A stretch of 64,000 nucleotides of DNA from Cupriavidus basilensis (GTDB lineage Bacteria > Pseudomonadota > Gammaproteobacteria > Burkholderiales > Burkholderiaceae): positions 2,108,001-2,172,000 of the forward strand of contig NZ_CP062803.1 of NCBI RefSeq assembly GCF_008801925.2, written 5' to 3'. The notes beneath the pieces were generated by a model. That model did no database searches. It had not been told where the DNA came from and was given only the letters and a program-made list of their open reading frames with translations. Within the stretch, counting starts at the first letter, position 1, and every line of letters begins with the position of its first letter. Positions 39,080-47,443 of the stretch are shown here, piece by piece. Position numbers and translations under genes: made by a program.

Positions 39080-39448
39080 ATGGCCATCCAGCTCAATCAC
39101 ACCATCGTTTTCTCTCATGACAAGAAGGTGTCCGCCGACTTCCTCTGCGAGATCCTCGGACGTCCCGCGGCCGTGCCGTTCGGGCCGTTTCTTGCCGTGC
39201 GGCTGGACAACGATGTCACCCTGGACTTCATGGACGCGAAAGGCGATGTTGCCCTGCAGCACTATGCCTTTCTGATCAGCGACGTCGAATTCGAGCAAAG
39301 CCTCGCCCGAATCCGCGCGCGCAATCTGATGTACTGGTCGGACCCGTACCGCCACCACCCCGGCGAGGTCAGCACGGACGATGGCTGCCGCCGGATCTAT
39401 TGCGAAGATCCGAGCAAGCATCTTCTGGAGATCTTCACGAAAGGTTAA
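39080..39448 (+). CDS. VOC (glyoxalase-like) protein
   Basis: This 122-residue protein of the vicinal-oxygen-chelate superfamily has two beta-alpha-beta-beta-beta halves. His8 (LNHTIVF), the strand HYAFLISD and the C-terminal Glu in HLLEIFTKG are at the places of VOC metal ligands. GGAGG at 39068-39072 supports ATG 39080. It is divergent from the pedF scar and convergent with ohr. Function could be detoxification or dioxygenation; unknown. Confidence 0.83.
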   Translation: MAIQLNHTIVFSHDKKVSADFLCEILGRPAAVPFGPFLAVRLDNDVTLDFMDAKGDVALQHYAFLISDVEFEQSLARIRARNLMYWSDPYRHHPGEVSTDDGCRRIYCEDPSKHLLEIFTKG

Positions 39449-39530
39449 GACCTGTGCGCATCGTGCGGCGAGCATACCGAAGCCGGCGAGCGCACCCCGC
39501 CCGCCACCATCGAGCGGACCACGACACGGG

Positions 39531-39947
39531 TCAGACCAGATGCAGTTCAACGTGGACGTTGCCGCGCGTGGCTTTCGAATACGGACAGATCTGATGCGCC
39601 GCTTCAACCACCGCCTGCGCCACCTCCCGGTCGAGACCCGGCAGGCTGACGTTCAGGCGAGCCTGCAAGAAAAAAGCGCCGTCGCTGGTGCCGAGGTCCA
39701 CCTCGGTATCCAGTGCAAGGTCCGCTGGCAGCTTGATCTTCATCTGGCTGGCGGCGCGGCCCATTGCCCCGATAAAGCAAGCCGACCATCCCGCGGCAAA
39801 CAGTTGCTCAGGGTTCGTGCCGGCACCGCTGCTGCCCGGTGAGGACAGCTTCAGATTCAGCCGGCCATCGTCGCTATGGGCTTGGCCATCGCGGCCGCCG
39901 GTGACGTGGACTTTGCCGGTGTACAGGACGTTCTCGATGCGGGTCAT
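39531..39947 (-). CDS. ohr: Organic hydroperoxide resistance protein (Ohr)
   Basis: This 138-residue OsmC/Ohr-family peroxidase reduces organic and fatty-acid hydroperoxides using a lipoyl-protein partner. The reactive Cys57 (GWSACF) and resolving Cys121 (QICPYSKAT) are present, as in true Ohr rather than OsmC. AAGGA before ATG 39947 sets the start. No OhrR/MarR regulator is adjacent; instead the upstream 360-bp gap carries TGTATC repeats. Confidence 0.9.
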   Translation of the reverse strand: MTRIENVLYTGKVHVTGGRDGQAHSDDGRLNLKLSSPGSSGAGTNPEQLFAAGWSACFIGAMGRAASQMKIKLPADLALDTEVDLGTSDGAFFLQARLNVSLPGLDREVAQAVVEAAHQICPYSKATRGNVHVELHLV

Positions 39948-40109
39948 GGTGTTTTCCTTGAGATGGGTTTGCGCTGGGCATTGCGCGGCCGGAGATCGCT
40001 TCGCATGTGCTCGGCATCGGGCCACGGAACGTATTAAAGGCGGTCGATGTATCAGGCACGTAGCACGTCGCGGCCTGTTCTGCCTGGATATGTATCTCGA
40101 TTGCCGCGT

Positions 40110-40125
40110 GATACAGACGCATACA
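40110..40125 (-). promoter_or_regulatory. TGTATC direct repeat facing ohr
   Basis: On the minus strand this reads TGTATG, four bases, TGTATC: two hexamers with a 10-bp period, the arrangement typical of OmpR-family response-regulator sites. It lies 163 bp upstream of ohr. Confidence 0.5.
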
Positions 40126-40183
40126 AAAACCCTGCGCCAGGTAGCGCAAACGCGACACAGGACCGCGATGCGTGATGTGGCTT

Positions 40184-40199
40184 TGTATCGCTCTGTATC
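40184..40199 (+). promoter_or_regulatory. TGTATC direct repeat facing the hydrolase gene
   Basis: TGTATC at 40184-40189 and again at 40194-40199, period 10 bp, followed by CGGC. It matches the repeat in front of the OmpR-type regulator gene (43635-43650) almost base for base. It lies 109 bp before the hydrolase start. Confidence 0.6.
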
Positions 40200-40307
40200 C
40201 GGCGGCCTGCCGCATACGCAACGTTTCAAATCAGAAGGTTCGGGAAACAGGCGCGATACGCCGGTCGCCGATGCTTCCCATTGGCATCATTCCCAATGGA
40301 GAGAACC

Positions 40308-41357
40308 ATGTCCGAACCGATCAATCAAAAACGGCGCCGCCTGTTTGGCTCGGCCGCGCTCACGCTGGCCGCCGCGCCATTTGGCTTATCTGACCTGGCG
40401 CACGCGCAATCCAGCAAGACGGCAGCTCGCCTGCCAACCGCGCGGCCGGGTACGCATGCCCGATTCACGACCATCAAGCAGGTGACTGCCGGCGAACTCG
40501 ATATCGGCTACGCCGAGGAAGGTCCTGCCGATGGGCCTGCCGTGATCCTCCTGCATGGCTGGCCGTATGACATTCACAGCTTTGTCGACGTCGCGCCGGC
40601 GCTGGCTGCGGCCGGGTACCGCGTGATCGTGCCGTACGCACGCGGCTATGGCAGCACACGTTTCATCTCCGACGCGACGGTTCGCAACGGCGAGCAGGTG
40701 GCGCTCGCGTTCGACACCCTCGCCCTGATGGACGCGCTTGGCATCGGCAAGGCGATCCTCGCCGGCTACGATTGGGGCGCGCGGACGGCATGCATCATCG
40801 CAGCGCTCTGGCCGGAGCGCTGCAAGGCGCTGGTTTCCGTCAGCGGCTACCTGATCGGCAGTGTCGAGGGCAACCGAAAGCCGCTTGCGCCGCAGGCCGA
40901 GCTCCAGTGGTGGTATCAGTTCTATTTCGCCACCGAGCGCGGGCGGATCGGCTATGAGCAGCACCGGCACGCGTTCACGAAGCTGATCTGGCAACTCGCC
41001 TCGCCAACATGGAAATTCGACGACCGCACGTTCGATCGTAGCGCCGTGGCTTTCGACAACCCGGATCACGTCAGCATCGTGATTCACAACTACCGCTGGC
41101 GGCTCGGCCTTGCCGAGGGCGAATCCCGATACGCCGATCTGGAACGGCGGCTTGCAGCGTTTCCGAGCATCGGTGTGCCAACCATCACGATGGAAGGCGA
41201 CGCCAATGGCGCGCCGCACCCGGAACCGAGTGCCTACGCCAGCAAGTTTTCCGGCAAGTATCAGCATCGGCTTATCACAGGCGGCATTGGCCACAACTTG
41301 CCGCAGGAAGCGCCGCAGGACTTTGTCAGCGCCGTGATCGACGCAGACCGGCTCTGA
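40308..41357 (+). CDS. Tat-exported alpha/beta hydrolase (epoxide hydrolase-like)
   Basis: This 349-residue protein has a twin-arginine signal (RRRLFG at residues 9-14, hydrophobic stretch, AHA at 31-33), so it is folded before export to the periplasm. The hydrolase fold shows HGWP (83-86, oxyanion hole), nucleophile Asp155 in GYDWG and the catalytic His in GIGHNLP. An Asp nucleophile in G-x-D-W-G is typical of epoxide hydrolases and haloalkane dehalogenases rather than esterases. GGAGAG before ATG 40308 supports the start. It converges on the sensor kinase gene. Confidence 0.87.
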   Translation: MSEPINQKRRRLFGSAALTLAAAPFGLSDLAHAQSSKTAARLPTARPGTHARFTTIKQVTAGELDIGYAEEGPADGPAVILLHGWPYDIHSFVDVAPALAAAGYRVIVPYARGYGSTRFISDATVRNGEQVALAFDTLALMDALGIGKAILAGYDWGARTACIIAALWPERCKALVSVSGYLIGSVEGNRKPLAPQAELQWWYQFYFATERGRIGYEQHRHAFTKLIWQLASPTWKFDDRTFDRSAVAFDNPDHVSIVIHNYRWRLGLAEGESRYADLERRLAAFPSIGVPTITMEGDANGAPHPEPSAYASKFSGKYQHRLITGGIGHNLPQEAPQDFVSAVIDADRL

Positions 41358-41479
41358 TGGCAGGTTGCCTGGTCAGGCTCGTTGCCGCGAGCGTGGCCAG
41401 GCCGCCTGGAGGTGGACAGCGACGCGTTGAAACCGTAGCCCCACCGAGCCACCGGGCAGGCCTGCCCCCTCCCCTTTGA

Positions 41480-42817
41480 TCAGCCTAGCCTGACGATCGC
41501 TGCCAGGCCGCCCCCTTCACGGTTGCATAGCTTGAGCGTGCCGCCGATGGCCACCGCAAGCTGATGAGCAATCGCGAGGCCCAGGCCGGAGCCACCGGTC
41601 TCGCGGCTGCGCGAGCATTCAAGCCGGACGAACGGCTGCAGCACGGCTTCGAGCTTGTCCTCCGGGATACCCGAGCCGCGATCGAGCACCTTGATGATCA
41701 CGGTATCGTGCTCGCGCTCCACGCGCAGTTCCGCCGCGCCGCCGAACTTGATCGCGTTGTCGATCAAGTTGGTCAGGATCCGGCGCAGCGCATGGGGGCG
41801 CGTCACGATGGTGCCGCCGATGTTCTGCTGGATGGTCACTGCCTTACCGATGTCCTGATAATCGTAGGCCAGGCTCTCGATGAACGATCCGAGGTCGATT
41901 CGCGATGGCTTCTCGCCATCGCCGTGCGTGGCGCGTGCGTACGCCAGCCCTTCCTGCACGAGCCGCTCTATCTCGGCCAGGTCCTGCACCATCTTGCGTT
42001 TCTCCTCGGAGTCCTCCGCCAGCTCGGCGCGCAGTTTCATGCGCGTGATCGGCGTTTGCAGATCGTGTGAGATGGCCGCCAGGATCTGCACGCGCTCCTC
42101 GATGAACTGGGCGATGCGCTCGCGCATGGCATTGAACGCCCGCGCGGCGCGCGTCAGCTCGGTGGGGCCTGTTTCGGCCAGCGGCGGTGACTGCATGTTG
42201 GGATTGAGCGTATCCGCGGCATCGGCCAGTGCCACCAGCGGCCGGATCGACACGCGTACGGCGAACCAGCAGCACAGGACCAGCAGCAAGAGCTGGATCA
42301 CCAGCACATAAGGCAGCCACTGCGCGATCGGGACCATGCGCGGATGCACGTCGATGGTCAGCGGGCTGCCGTCGCTCAGCGTCAGGTGCGCCTGCAACTG
42401 CTTGCCGTCGCCCGGGATCGACTCCACCGTGACGGGAAAGCGGCCTTCGCTGGCTTGGGTGATCCGCTCGGCAATATCCTTGCCGCGTGGCGTCATCTCA
42501 GGCACGCCCGGCGAGCCCGGCCCCAATATGTATTGATAGTTGCCGCGATTCACGCGCGGCAGCCATTGCGCACGCTCGGCGGCGGGAACGCGGTCGAGGA
42601 TGGCAATCGAGGTGGCCACGTCGGTTTCCAGCGTGCCGAGCATGACTTCGCGCGCTGTCATGTAGCGCTCGGAGAACAGCACGCCAAACGACAAACCATG
42701 CGCGATCACCAGCCCTGCAAGCAAAATCAGGAACAGGCGCGAACCCAGCGAGCGCGACCAGGGCCAGAGGCGCGTGCGCATTCTGCTCGTTGTGCTCGCT
42801 ATGCTCGCTGTGCTCAT
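41480..42817 (-). CDS. Sensor histidine kinase (EnvZ/QseC-like)
   Basis: This 445-residue membrane kinase has two membrane helices (about 25-47 and 165-187) flanking a periplasmic sensor of about 115 residues. HAMP (about 188-240), HisKA with His251 in AAISHDLQTPITR, and HATPase_c with NLIDNAIKFG, DRGSGIP and GGSGLGLAI follow. Its start overlaps the response regulator's stop (ATGA), so the two are coupled. Codons 2-13 are four imperfect copies of a 9-nt unit; Met13 (42781) is an alternative start. Confidence 0.92.
   Translation of the reverse strand: MSTASIASTTSRMRTRLWPWSRSLGSRLFLILLAGLVIAHGLSFGVLFSERYMTAREVMLGTLETDVATSIAILDRVPAAERAQWLPRVNRGNYQYILGPGSPGVPEMTPRGKDIAERITQASEGRFPVTVESIPGDGKQLQAHLTLSDGSPLTIDVHPRMVPIAQWLPYVLVIQLLLLVLCCWFAVRVSIRPLVALADAADTLNPNMQSPPLAETGPTELTRAARAFNAMRERIAQFIEERVQILAAISHDLQTPITRMKLRAELAEDSEEKRKMVQDLAEIERLVQEGLAYARATHGDGEKPSRIDLGSFIESLAYDYQDIGKAVTIQQNIGGTIVTRPHALRRILTNLIDNAIKFGGAAELRVEREHDTVIIKVLDRGSGIPEDKLEAVLQPFVRLECSRSRETGGSGLGLAIAHQLAVAIGGTLKLCNREGGGLAAIVRLG
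42779..42814 (-). repeat. Four-copy 9-nt tandem repeat at the kinase start
   Basis: The coding strand reads AGCACAGCG, AGCATAGCG, AGCACAACG, AGCAGAATG directly after the kinase ATG. Unit length is a multiple of three, so gains or losses of copies would lengthen the Ser/Thr/Ala-rich N-terminus without a frameshift. Confidence 0.7.
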
Positions 42818-43557
42818 TGGCGGGCCTCCTTGATCTGCACCGGTGTCGCAAGCACGTAGCCCTCGCTGCGCACGGTCTTGATGTAGCTGGGTTCGCGCGC
42901 GTCGTCTCCCAGGCGCTGGCGCAGGCGGCTGACCAGCAGGTCGATGGAGCGCTCGAACATGTCTGCCTCGCGGCCCTGCGTGAGGTTGAGGAGCTGGTCG
43001 CGGTTGAGCACGCGCTGCGGATGGTCGACGAACACGCGCAGCAGCCGGTACTCCGCGCCGCTCAGCGTGACGATGGTGCCGTCGCTGTCGATCAGGTGGC
43101 GCGCGGTGGTATCCAGTTGCCAGTGACCAAACGCTAGCATCTGCCCTGCCTCGGTGATCTGCAGATTGGGCGGCAGCATCCTGGTACGGCGGAGCACGGC
43201 CTTGATGCGCGCCAGTAGCTCGCGCGCGGCAAAGGGCTTGGCGAGGTAATCATCCGCACCCATTTCGAGGCCGATGATGCGATCCGTTTCATCGTCGCGC
43301 GCGGTCAGCATCAGCACGGGCGTGGCCTTGTGCTTTCCGGATCGCAATTCGCGGCACAACACCAGGCCGTCGTCGCCAGGCAGCATCAGATCGAGCACGA
43401 TCAGGTCAACGGTATCGGCCTCCAGGAACGACCGCATGTGGCGGCCATCCGGCGCCACCGTCACGCGCAAGCCGTTCTTGGTGAGATAGGTCGAAACGAG
43501 TTCACGGATTTCCCGGTCGTCATCGACGATCAGGATATGGTCGACGTGCGCTTCCAT
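42814..43557 (-). CDS. OmpR-family response regulator
   Basis: This 247-residue regulator has an N-terminal receiver with the acidic pocket VDDD (11-14), phospho-acceptor Asp56 in VLDLMLPG and a conserved Lys in LAKPF. It is followed by an OmpR-type winged helix with SYIKTVRSEGYVLA as the recognition/wing end. GAGG precedes ATG 43557, excluding the 65-codon extension. It is translated first, then the kinase. A TGTATC direct repeat 78-93 bases upstream of the start codon suggests autoregulation. Confidence 0.93.
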   Translation of the reverse strand: MEAHVDHILIVDDDREIRELVSTYLTKNGLRVTVAPDGRHMRSFLEADTVDLIVLDLMLPGDDGLVLCRELRSGKHKATPVLMLTARDDETDRIIGLEMGADDYLAKPFAARELLARIKAVLRRTRMLPPNLQITEAGQMLAFGHWQLDTTARHLIDSDGTIVTLSGAEYRLLRVFVDHPQRVLNRDQLLNLTQGREADMFERSIDLLVSRLRQRLGDDAREPSYIKTVRSEGYVLATPVQIKEARQ

Positions 43558-43634
43558 CAGGTTCACCTCGGCAGGATCGGGAGTGTTCGGCCAGTCAGCT
43601 TCGCCGCCATTGTATGGCGGCCTTCGGCACCGCG

Positions 43635-43650
43635 TGTATCGCAATGTATC
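43635..43650. promoter_or_regulatory. TGTATC direct repeat upstream of the response regulator
   Basis: TGTATC at 43635-43640 and 43645-43650 have a 10-bp period and the following TGGC resembles that of the copy at 40184. It sits in the 285-bp gap before the regulator gene, the expected place for an autoregulatory site. Confidence 0.6.
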
Positions 43651-43842
43651 TGGCCGCCGCACTGCCACACAGCGGTACATGCTCGCTTGTTTTCGACACA
43701 TCCAGGCGGTGTCCGCGGTGCCTGATGGAGAGCAGCCCAGCCGCGCCAACAAACCCGACCATCCCCCCCACAGCCAGTCGCTGGCCTGGCGGTGCGCTGG
43801 CCAGCCTGGGTCAGTGCGTGCCGCCCGTCCTGGCGTTCTTGC

Positions 43843-45126
43843 TCAACGGCGACGCGCCCACTGAGCCAGTCCGGCGCAGGCGACCAGCAACCCACCCGTG
43901 ACAAAGAACACCGAATGCAGGCCGAGACTCACACCAATCTGGCCTCCGATCACCGGCCCGATCACCTGGCCGCTGAACTGCGCCGATTGCAGATACCCCA
44001 GCATTTGCCCCGTCGCGTGTTCGTCAACCGATTGTCTCGTGAGCTTGCCGATCGCAGGCAGCAGGCCAGCGAGCGTCATGCCCATCAGCATGCGCAACGT
44101 GGCCAGTTGCCACCAGTGCGTGACAAACGCTTGCGGCACCATCGCAAGCCCCGTCAGCACCAGGCAGCCGATGATCACGTTCCAGCTACCGATGCGGTCG
44201 GCCAATGCGCCGAGCCGCGCCGCCGTCAGCACGCTGCCGAGCGCTGAACACGCCATCACCACGCCCGCGATGCGGGTCAGATGATCCGCGCCCACGCCCA
44301 GGCTGCCGATATAGACCGTGATGATCGGCTCGATCGACATGTTGGCGAGCAGCACCATCATTGCCGTCACCAGCAGCGCGCTCACGACAGCGTAGTTCGT
44401 GCGGCGCACGGCGCCCGCAGCCGGATTTGCCGTGCGGCCCCTTGCGTCGCTGGCCGGACGAAAGTCCTCCTTGACGACCAGGATCGTCAGCAGCGCGGTG
44501 ACCGCGATCATCGCCCCGCCCGCGAAGAACGTGCCCCGAATGCCGATCCATTCCGGCAGCAGCCCGCCGACCAGCGGCCCGACGAGGCTACCGGCAAGCG
44601 CGCCGGTCGACAGGATACCCAGCGCCCAGCCCGCGCGCTCGCGCGGCGCCTGAGTGCCGACCATCACCGTGGACGCCGACGCATAACCGCCCACAAGGCC
44701 GGCGATCAGCCGCAGCGCGACAAGCTCGTAGACGTTGTGGGCGACGCCGATCAGCGACATCACCACGGCCATCCCGACCGCCGCCCGAATGAGCATCGGC
44801 TTGCGGCCGAAGCGATCGGCCAGCCGCCCCCAGAGCGGCGCGGTCAGCGCCGTGCCGAAAAACGTCGCGGCGAACGCAACGCCCGACCACTGAATCACCC
44901 CCGACTGCGATGCGACGCCAAGCTGCCTGACGTACACGGGCAGGAACGGCAGCAGCATGCTCAGGCTGACCAGCGTTGTGAACGAACCGAACACGCAGAC
45001 GGCTAGATTGCGCCGCCAGTAATGTTCGTTGCGCTCGGCGTAACCGATGTTGCTCGCCCGGCCAATCGCGGCGGACGTCGCTTGGGCCGCTTGGCGGGCA
45101 GCCTGGTTCATTTTTGCGGATTGCAT
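43843..45126 (-). CDS. MFS multidrug efflux transporter (DHA1-type)
   Basis: This 427-residue carrier with 12 helices has motif A DRFGRKPMLIRA between helices 2 and 3 and motif C-like GSLVGPLVGGLLPEWIG in helix 5, typical of drug/H+ antiporters. GGGAGG before ATG 45126 rejects the 14-codon extension. Codon usage does not differ clearly from its neighbours. It is the last gene of a minus-strand run that also includes the tautomerase and SDR, although gaps of 68-89 bp leave operon membership open. Confidence 0.87.
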   Translation of the reverse strand: MQSAKMNQAARQAAQATSAAIGRASNIGYAERNEHYWRRNLAVCVFGSFTTLVSLSMLLPFLPVYVRQLGVASQSGVIQWSGVAFAATFFGTALTAPLWGRLADRFGRKPMLIRAAVGMAVVMSLIGVAHNVYELVALRLIAGLVGGYASASTVMVGTQAPRERAGWALGILSTGALAGSLVGPLVGGLLPEWIGIRGTFFAGGAMIAVTALLTILVVKEDFRPASDARGRTANPAAGAVRRTNYAVVSALLVTAMMVLLANMSIEPIITVYIGSLGVGADHLTRIAGVVMACSALGSVLTAARLGALADRIGSWNVIIGCLVLTGLAMVPQAFVTHWWQLATLRMLMGMTLAGLLPAIGKLTRQSVDEHATGQMLGYLQSAQFSGQVIGPVIGGQIGVSLGLHSVFFVTGGLLVACAGLAQWARRR

Positions 45127-45194
45127 GGCCGCCTCCCGAATACAATTGAGCACCTGATAGCTTCTCAAGCCCCGATCTTTCCGCCCAAGGCGGC

Positions 45195-45431
45195 TTATCG
45201 GTTGTCCCGCGCACCGAAGGCTGAAGCGGGATTCGACTGCTTGCGAATCTCGGTGGTCGTCCGGCCCCCGAAGCCCCAGTTGTCGGTATCCACCTCATCG
45301 ATTGCGATGTGCGTCCATTCGGGCGGTTTGTGCAGCACGCGCTCCAGGGTCTCAGTCACTTCCCTGATGACCTGGGCTTTCTGCTCGGCGGTGGTTCCCT
45401 CGCGGGTAATGCGAATGCTGACGAAGGGCAT
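45195..45431 (-). CDS. 4-oxalocrotonate-tautomerase-family protein
   Basis: This 78-residue protein begins MPFVSIRITREG, so the N-terminal Met is removed to expose Pro1, the catalytic base of the family. The helix AEQKAQVIREVTETL and the strand THIAIDEV are typical. It has the Arg residues used in 4-OT (Arg11-like) but the substrate is not known. GGAGG lies just upstream of ATG 45431. Confidence 0.85.
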   Translation of the reverse strand: MPFVSIRITREGTTAEQKAQVIREVTETLERVLHKPPEWTHIAIDEVDTDNWGFGGRTTTEIRKQSNPASAFGARDNR

Positions 45432-45520
45432 GGCGGCCTCCTGCATGGATTGACGTTTCGAGATGAGCGCGATGGATTCCGGGCCGCGGCAGGACAGACG
45501 TCCGGCCGCGGCTGCCGGCT

Positions 45521-46255
45521 TCAGCGGCCTGCGCTGAAGCCGCCGTCCACCGGCAGCACGGTGCCGGAGACAAAGTCGGCCTTGGCCAGGTAGAGCACGG
45601 CGTCGCTGATCTCGGCGATGTTGGCGATGCGGCCCAGCGGATGCAGGCTGCCAAGTGCCGCATGGGTTTCGGCGGCATGCATCGGGGTGTCCACGACGCC
45701 CGGGGCGACCGCGTTGACCGTCACGCCGTGGGGCGCCAGTTCCAGCGCAAGCGCGCGCGTGGCCTGGTTGATGCCACCCTTGAGGGCCACGGCCAGCAGC
45801 GCTGGCACACCACCGTGCGGCTGCAGCGCCAGAGACGCCGTGATGTTGATGATCTTGCCGCGCTTGCGCTCGCTCATGTGCCTGGCCGCTTCCTGCGACG
45901 GATACAGCATGCCCTTCAGGTTGGTGGAGATCTGCTCTTCCACTTCATCCGGCGTGAACTGCACGAAGGGCTTGGCCGCGAAAATGCCTGCGTTGTTGAC
46001 CAGCACGTCGACCTTGCCGTACTTGGCAATGGCCTGCGCGAAGACCTGGCGCGCCGATTCGGGCTTGCCGACGTCGCCCGCGACACCCAGGAAGCGCTCG
46101 CCGGCATTCAGCCGTTCAGCGGTGGCTCGCAGGCGCTCAGTGGAACGGCCGGTGCCGACGACGTTGTAACCCGCCTTGAGGAAGGCTTCGGCCAAGCCCA
46201 GGCCGATGCCGCTGGTGGCGCCCGTGACGATGACGGTGTTGTCGGTGTTGCTCAT
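45521..46255 (-). CDS. SDR-family oxidoreductase with altered active site
   Basis: This 244-residue classical SDR has TGATSGIG for cofactor binding (residues 11-18) and NNAG (87-90). Ser141 is present but the expected catalytic Tyr four residues before Lys159 is replaced: the sequence is A155-V-A-L-K159. The surrounding SLALQPHGGVPALLAVALKGG belongs to a recognisable subgroup lacking this Tyr, so it may not be a normal dehydrogenase. The C-terminal VAPGVVDTPMHA is intact. It is divergent from LysR. Confidence 0.86.
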   Translation of the reverse strand: MSNTDNTVIVTGATSGIGLGLAEAFLKAGYNVVGTGRSTERLRATAERLNAGERFLGVAGDVGKPESARQVFAQAIAKYGKVDVLVNNAGIFAAKPFVQFTPDEVEEQISTNLKGMLYPSQEAARHMSERKRGKIINITASLALQPHGGVPALLAVALKGGINQATRALALELAPHGVTVNAVAPGVVDTPMHAAETHAALGSLHPLGRIANIAEISDAVLYLAKADFVSGTVLPVDGGFSAGR

Positions 46256-46270
46256 GATGGTCCTCCGATG

Positions 46271-46306
46271 GATCCAGAATCAGATCCAGATTCAGGTTCA
46301 GGGTCC
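46271..46306. repeat. 12-bp imperfect tandem repeat
   Basis: GATCCAGAATCA, GATCCAGATTCA and the weaker GGTTCAGGGTCC follow one another just upstream of the SDR start. The first two copies differ at one position. It could bind a regulator or be a slippage product. Confidence 0.45.
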
Positions 46307-46346
46307 GGTGCCGGACTCCAAAGCCGTCACCGGTGTGGAGGAACTA

Positions 46347-46369
46347 TATTGCCGCCGTGGAGCGCAATA
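46347..46369. promoter_or_regulatory. LysR box TATTGC-N11-GCAATA
   Basis: A perfect 6-bp inverted repeat with 11-bp spacing, the T-N11-A pattern of LysR proteins, lies between the divergent SDR and LysR genes, 44 bp before the LysR start. Confidence 0.65.
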
Positions 46370-46412
46370 AACGGGGTTTGCTACACTTGTCCTATTACAT
46401 GGCGTAAAGAAT

Positions 46413-47348
46413 ATGCACCGGCAATTCGACGATATCCTGCTCGGCAGCATCGAGCTGTTTTGCCTGGCCGCCGAGGCCGGCAGCTTCACGGCGGCCGCCA
46501 ATACCGCAGGCGTCACGCCCGCCGCCGTCAGCCGCTCGATCTCGCGCCTGGAAAAGCGCCTGGGCGTGCGCCTGTTCGTGCGCTCCACGCGCAGCATCCG
46601 GCTGACTGAAGGTGGCAAGGAATACTTCGAGCAATGCCGCGCCGCGCTGAATCAGCTGGTCGAAGCCGAGCGCAAGGTCACCGGCGAGCAGGTGCAGCCC
46701 TCGGGCACGATCCGCATCAGCGCGCCGACCACCTACGGGCACCATCGGCTGTTGCCGCTCCTGCCTGCGTTTCGCGCCAGGTACCCGCTGATCAAGGTCG
46801 AAGCCCACATCAGCAACCGCAACGTCGACTTCCATGAGGAAAACTTCGACGTGGCGATCCGCTTCCGTGCGCAGCCGGACTCGATGATGGTCTCCCGGCA
46901 CCTTGAAGATGCGGCACTGGTGGTGGTAGCGAGCCCCGCCTACCTGAAGCGCGCAGGGGTACCCAGAACGCTGTCGGACCTGGACCTGCACGAGTGCATC
47001 CAGTTCGATCTACCGAGCAGCGGGCGGCAGATCTCGTGGCTGTTCAAGGAAGGTGGGCACGAGAAGGAGATCTTGTCGACGGGCAACTACATGTGCGCGG
47101 AAGACGTGCTGGCCGGCGTGACGCTGGCCAAAGCGGGCGCGGGGCTGTTCCAGACCTACCAATTCGTCGTCGAGCGGGATCTGGCGCGAGGCGAGCTGGT
47201 CGAGGTACTGCAAGCTTTTGCCGGGCGCATGCGCCCCGTCAGCCTGATGTATCCGCACGGCCGTTTGCTGCCATCGCGCGTGCGTGCATTCGTCGAGTTC
47301 ATGATGGAACAGGCGCGTGGGCCAGCTGCCGTTCAACACGGCGCTTGA
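46413..47348 (+). CDS. LysR-family regulator of the SDR gene
   Basis: This 311-residue LysR protein has a helix-turn-helix at about residues 22-42 (GSFTAAANTAGVTPAAVSRSI) and an AaeR-like effector domain (HRLLPLLPAFRARYP, then DVAIRF). It is divergent from the SDR gene across a 157-bp gap with a perfect T-N11-A box. Control of the SDR and perhaps the tautomerase and efflux genes is likely. Confidence 0.88.
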   Translation: MHRQFDDILLGSIELFCLAAEAGSFTAAANTAGVTPAAVSRSISRLEKRLGVRLFVRSTRSIRLTEGGKEYFEQCRAALNQLVEAERKVTGEQVQPSGTIRISAPTTYGHHRLLPLLPAFRARYPLIKVEAHISNRNVDFHEENFDVAIRFRAQPDSMMVSRHLEDAALVVVASPAYLKRAGVPRTLSDLDLHECIQFDLPSSGRQISWLFKEGGHEKEILSTGNYMCAEDVLAGVTLAKAGAGLFQTYQFVVERDLARGELVEVLQAFAGRMRPVSLMYPHGRLLPSRVRAFVEFMMEQARGPAAVQHGA

Positions 47349-47443
47349 CGACGTTCACAGCCGATCAGAGAGCGCCTCAGCCCGCTTGGTTAAAGCGAGT
47401 AAAGATGATTGACCTAGCCTTTATCCAGCCATGACGCATAACC

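Larger units (their letters stand above)
39948..40307. other. Divergent control region, ohr / hydrolase
   Basis: This 360-bp gap between divergent ohr and the alpha/beta-hydrolase gene has no coding frame that I can support. It contains the TGTATC-family repeats listed separately, plus a lone TGTATC at 40091-40096. Confidence 0.6.

Noticed and set aside
41454..41467. Palindrome GGGCAGGCCTGCCC as a terminator between convergent genes
   Set aside because: It has no loop and no T-run; as a hairpin it would be weak. It may be chance in GC-rich DNA.
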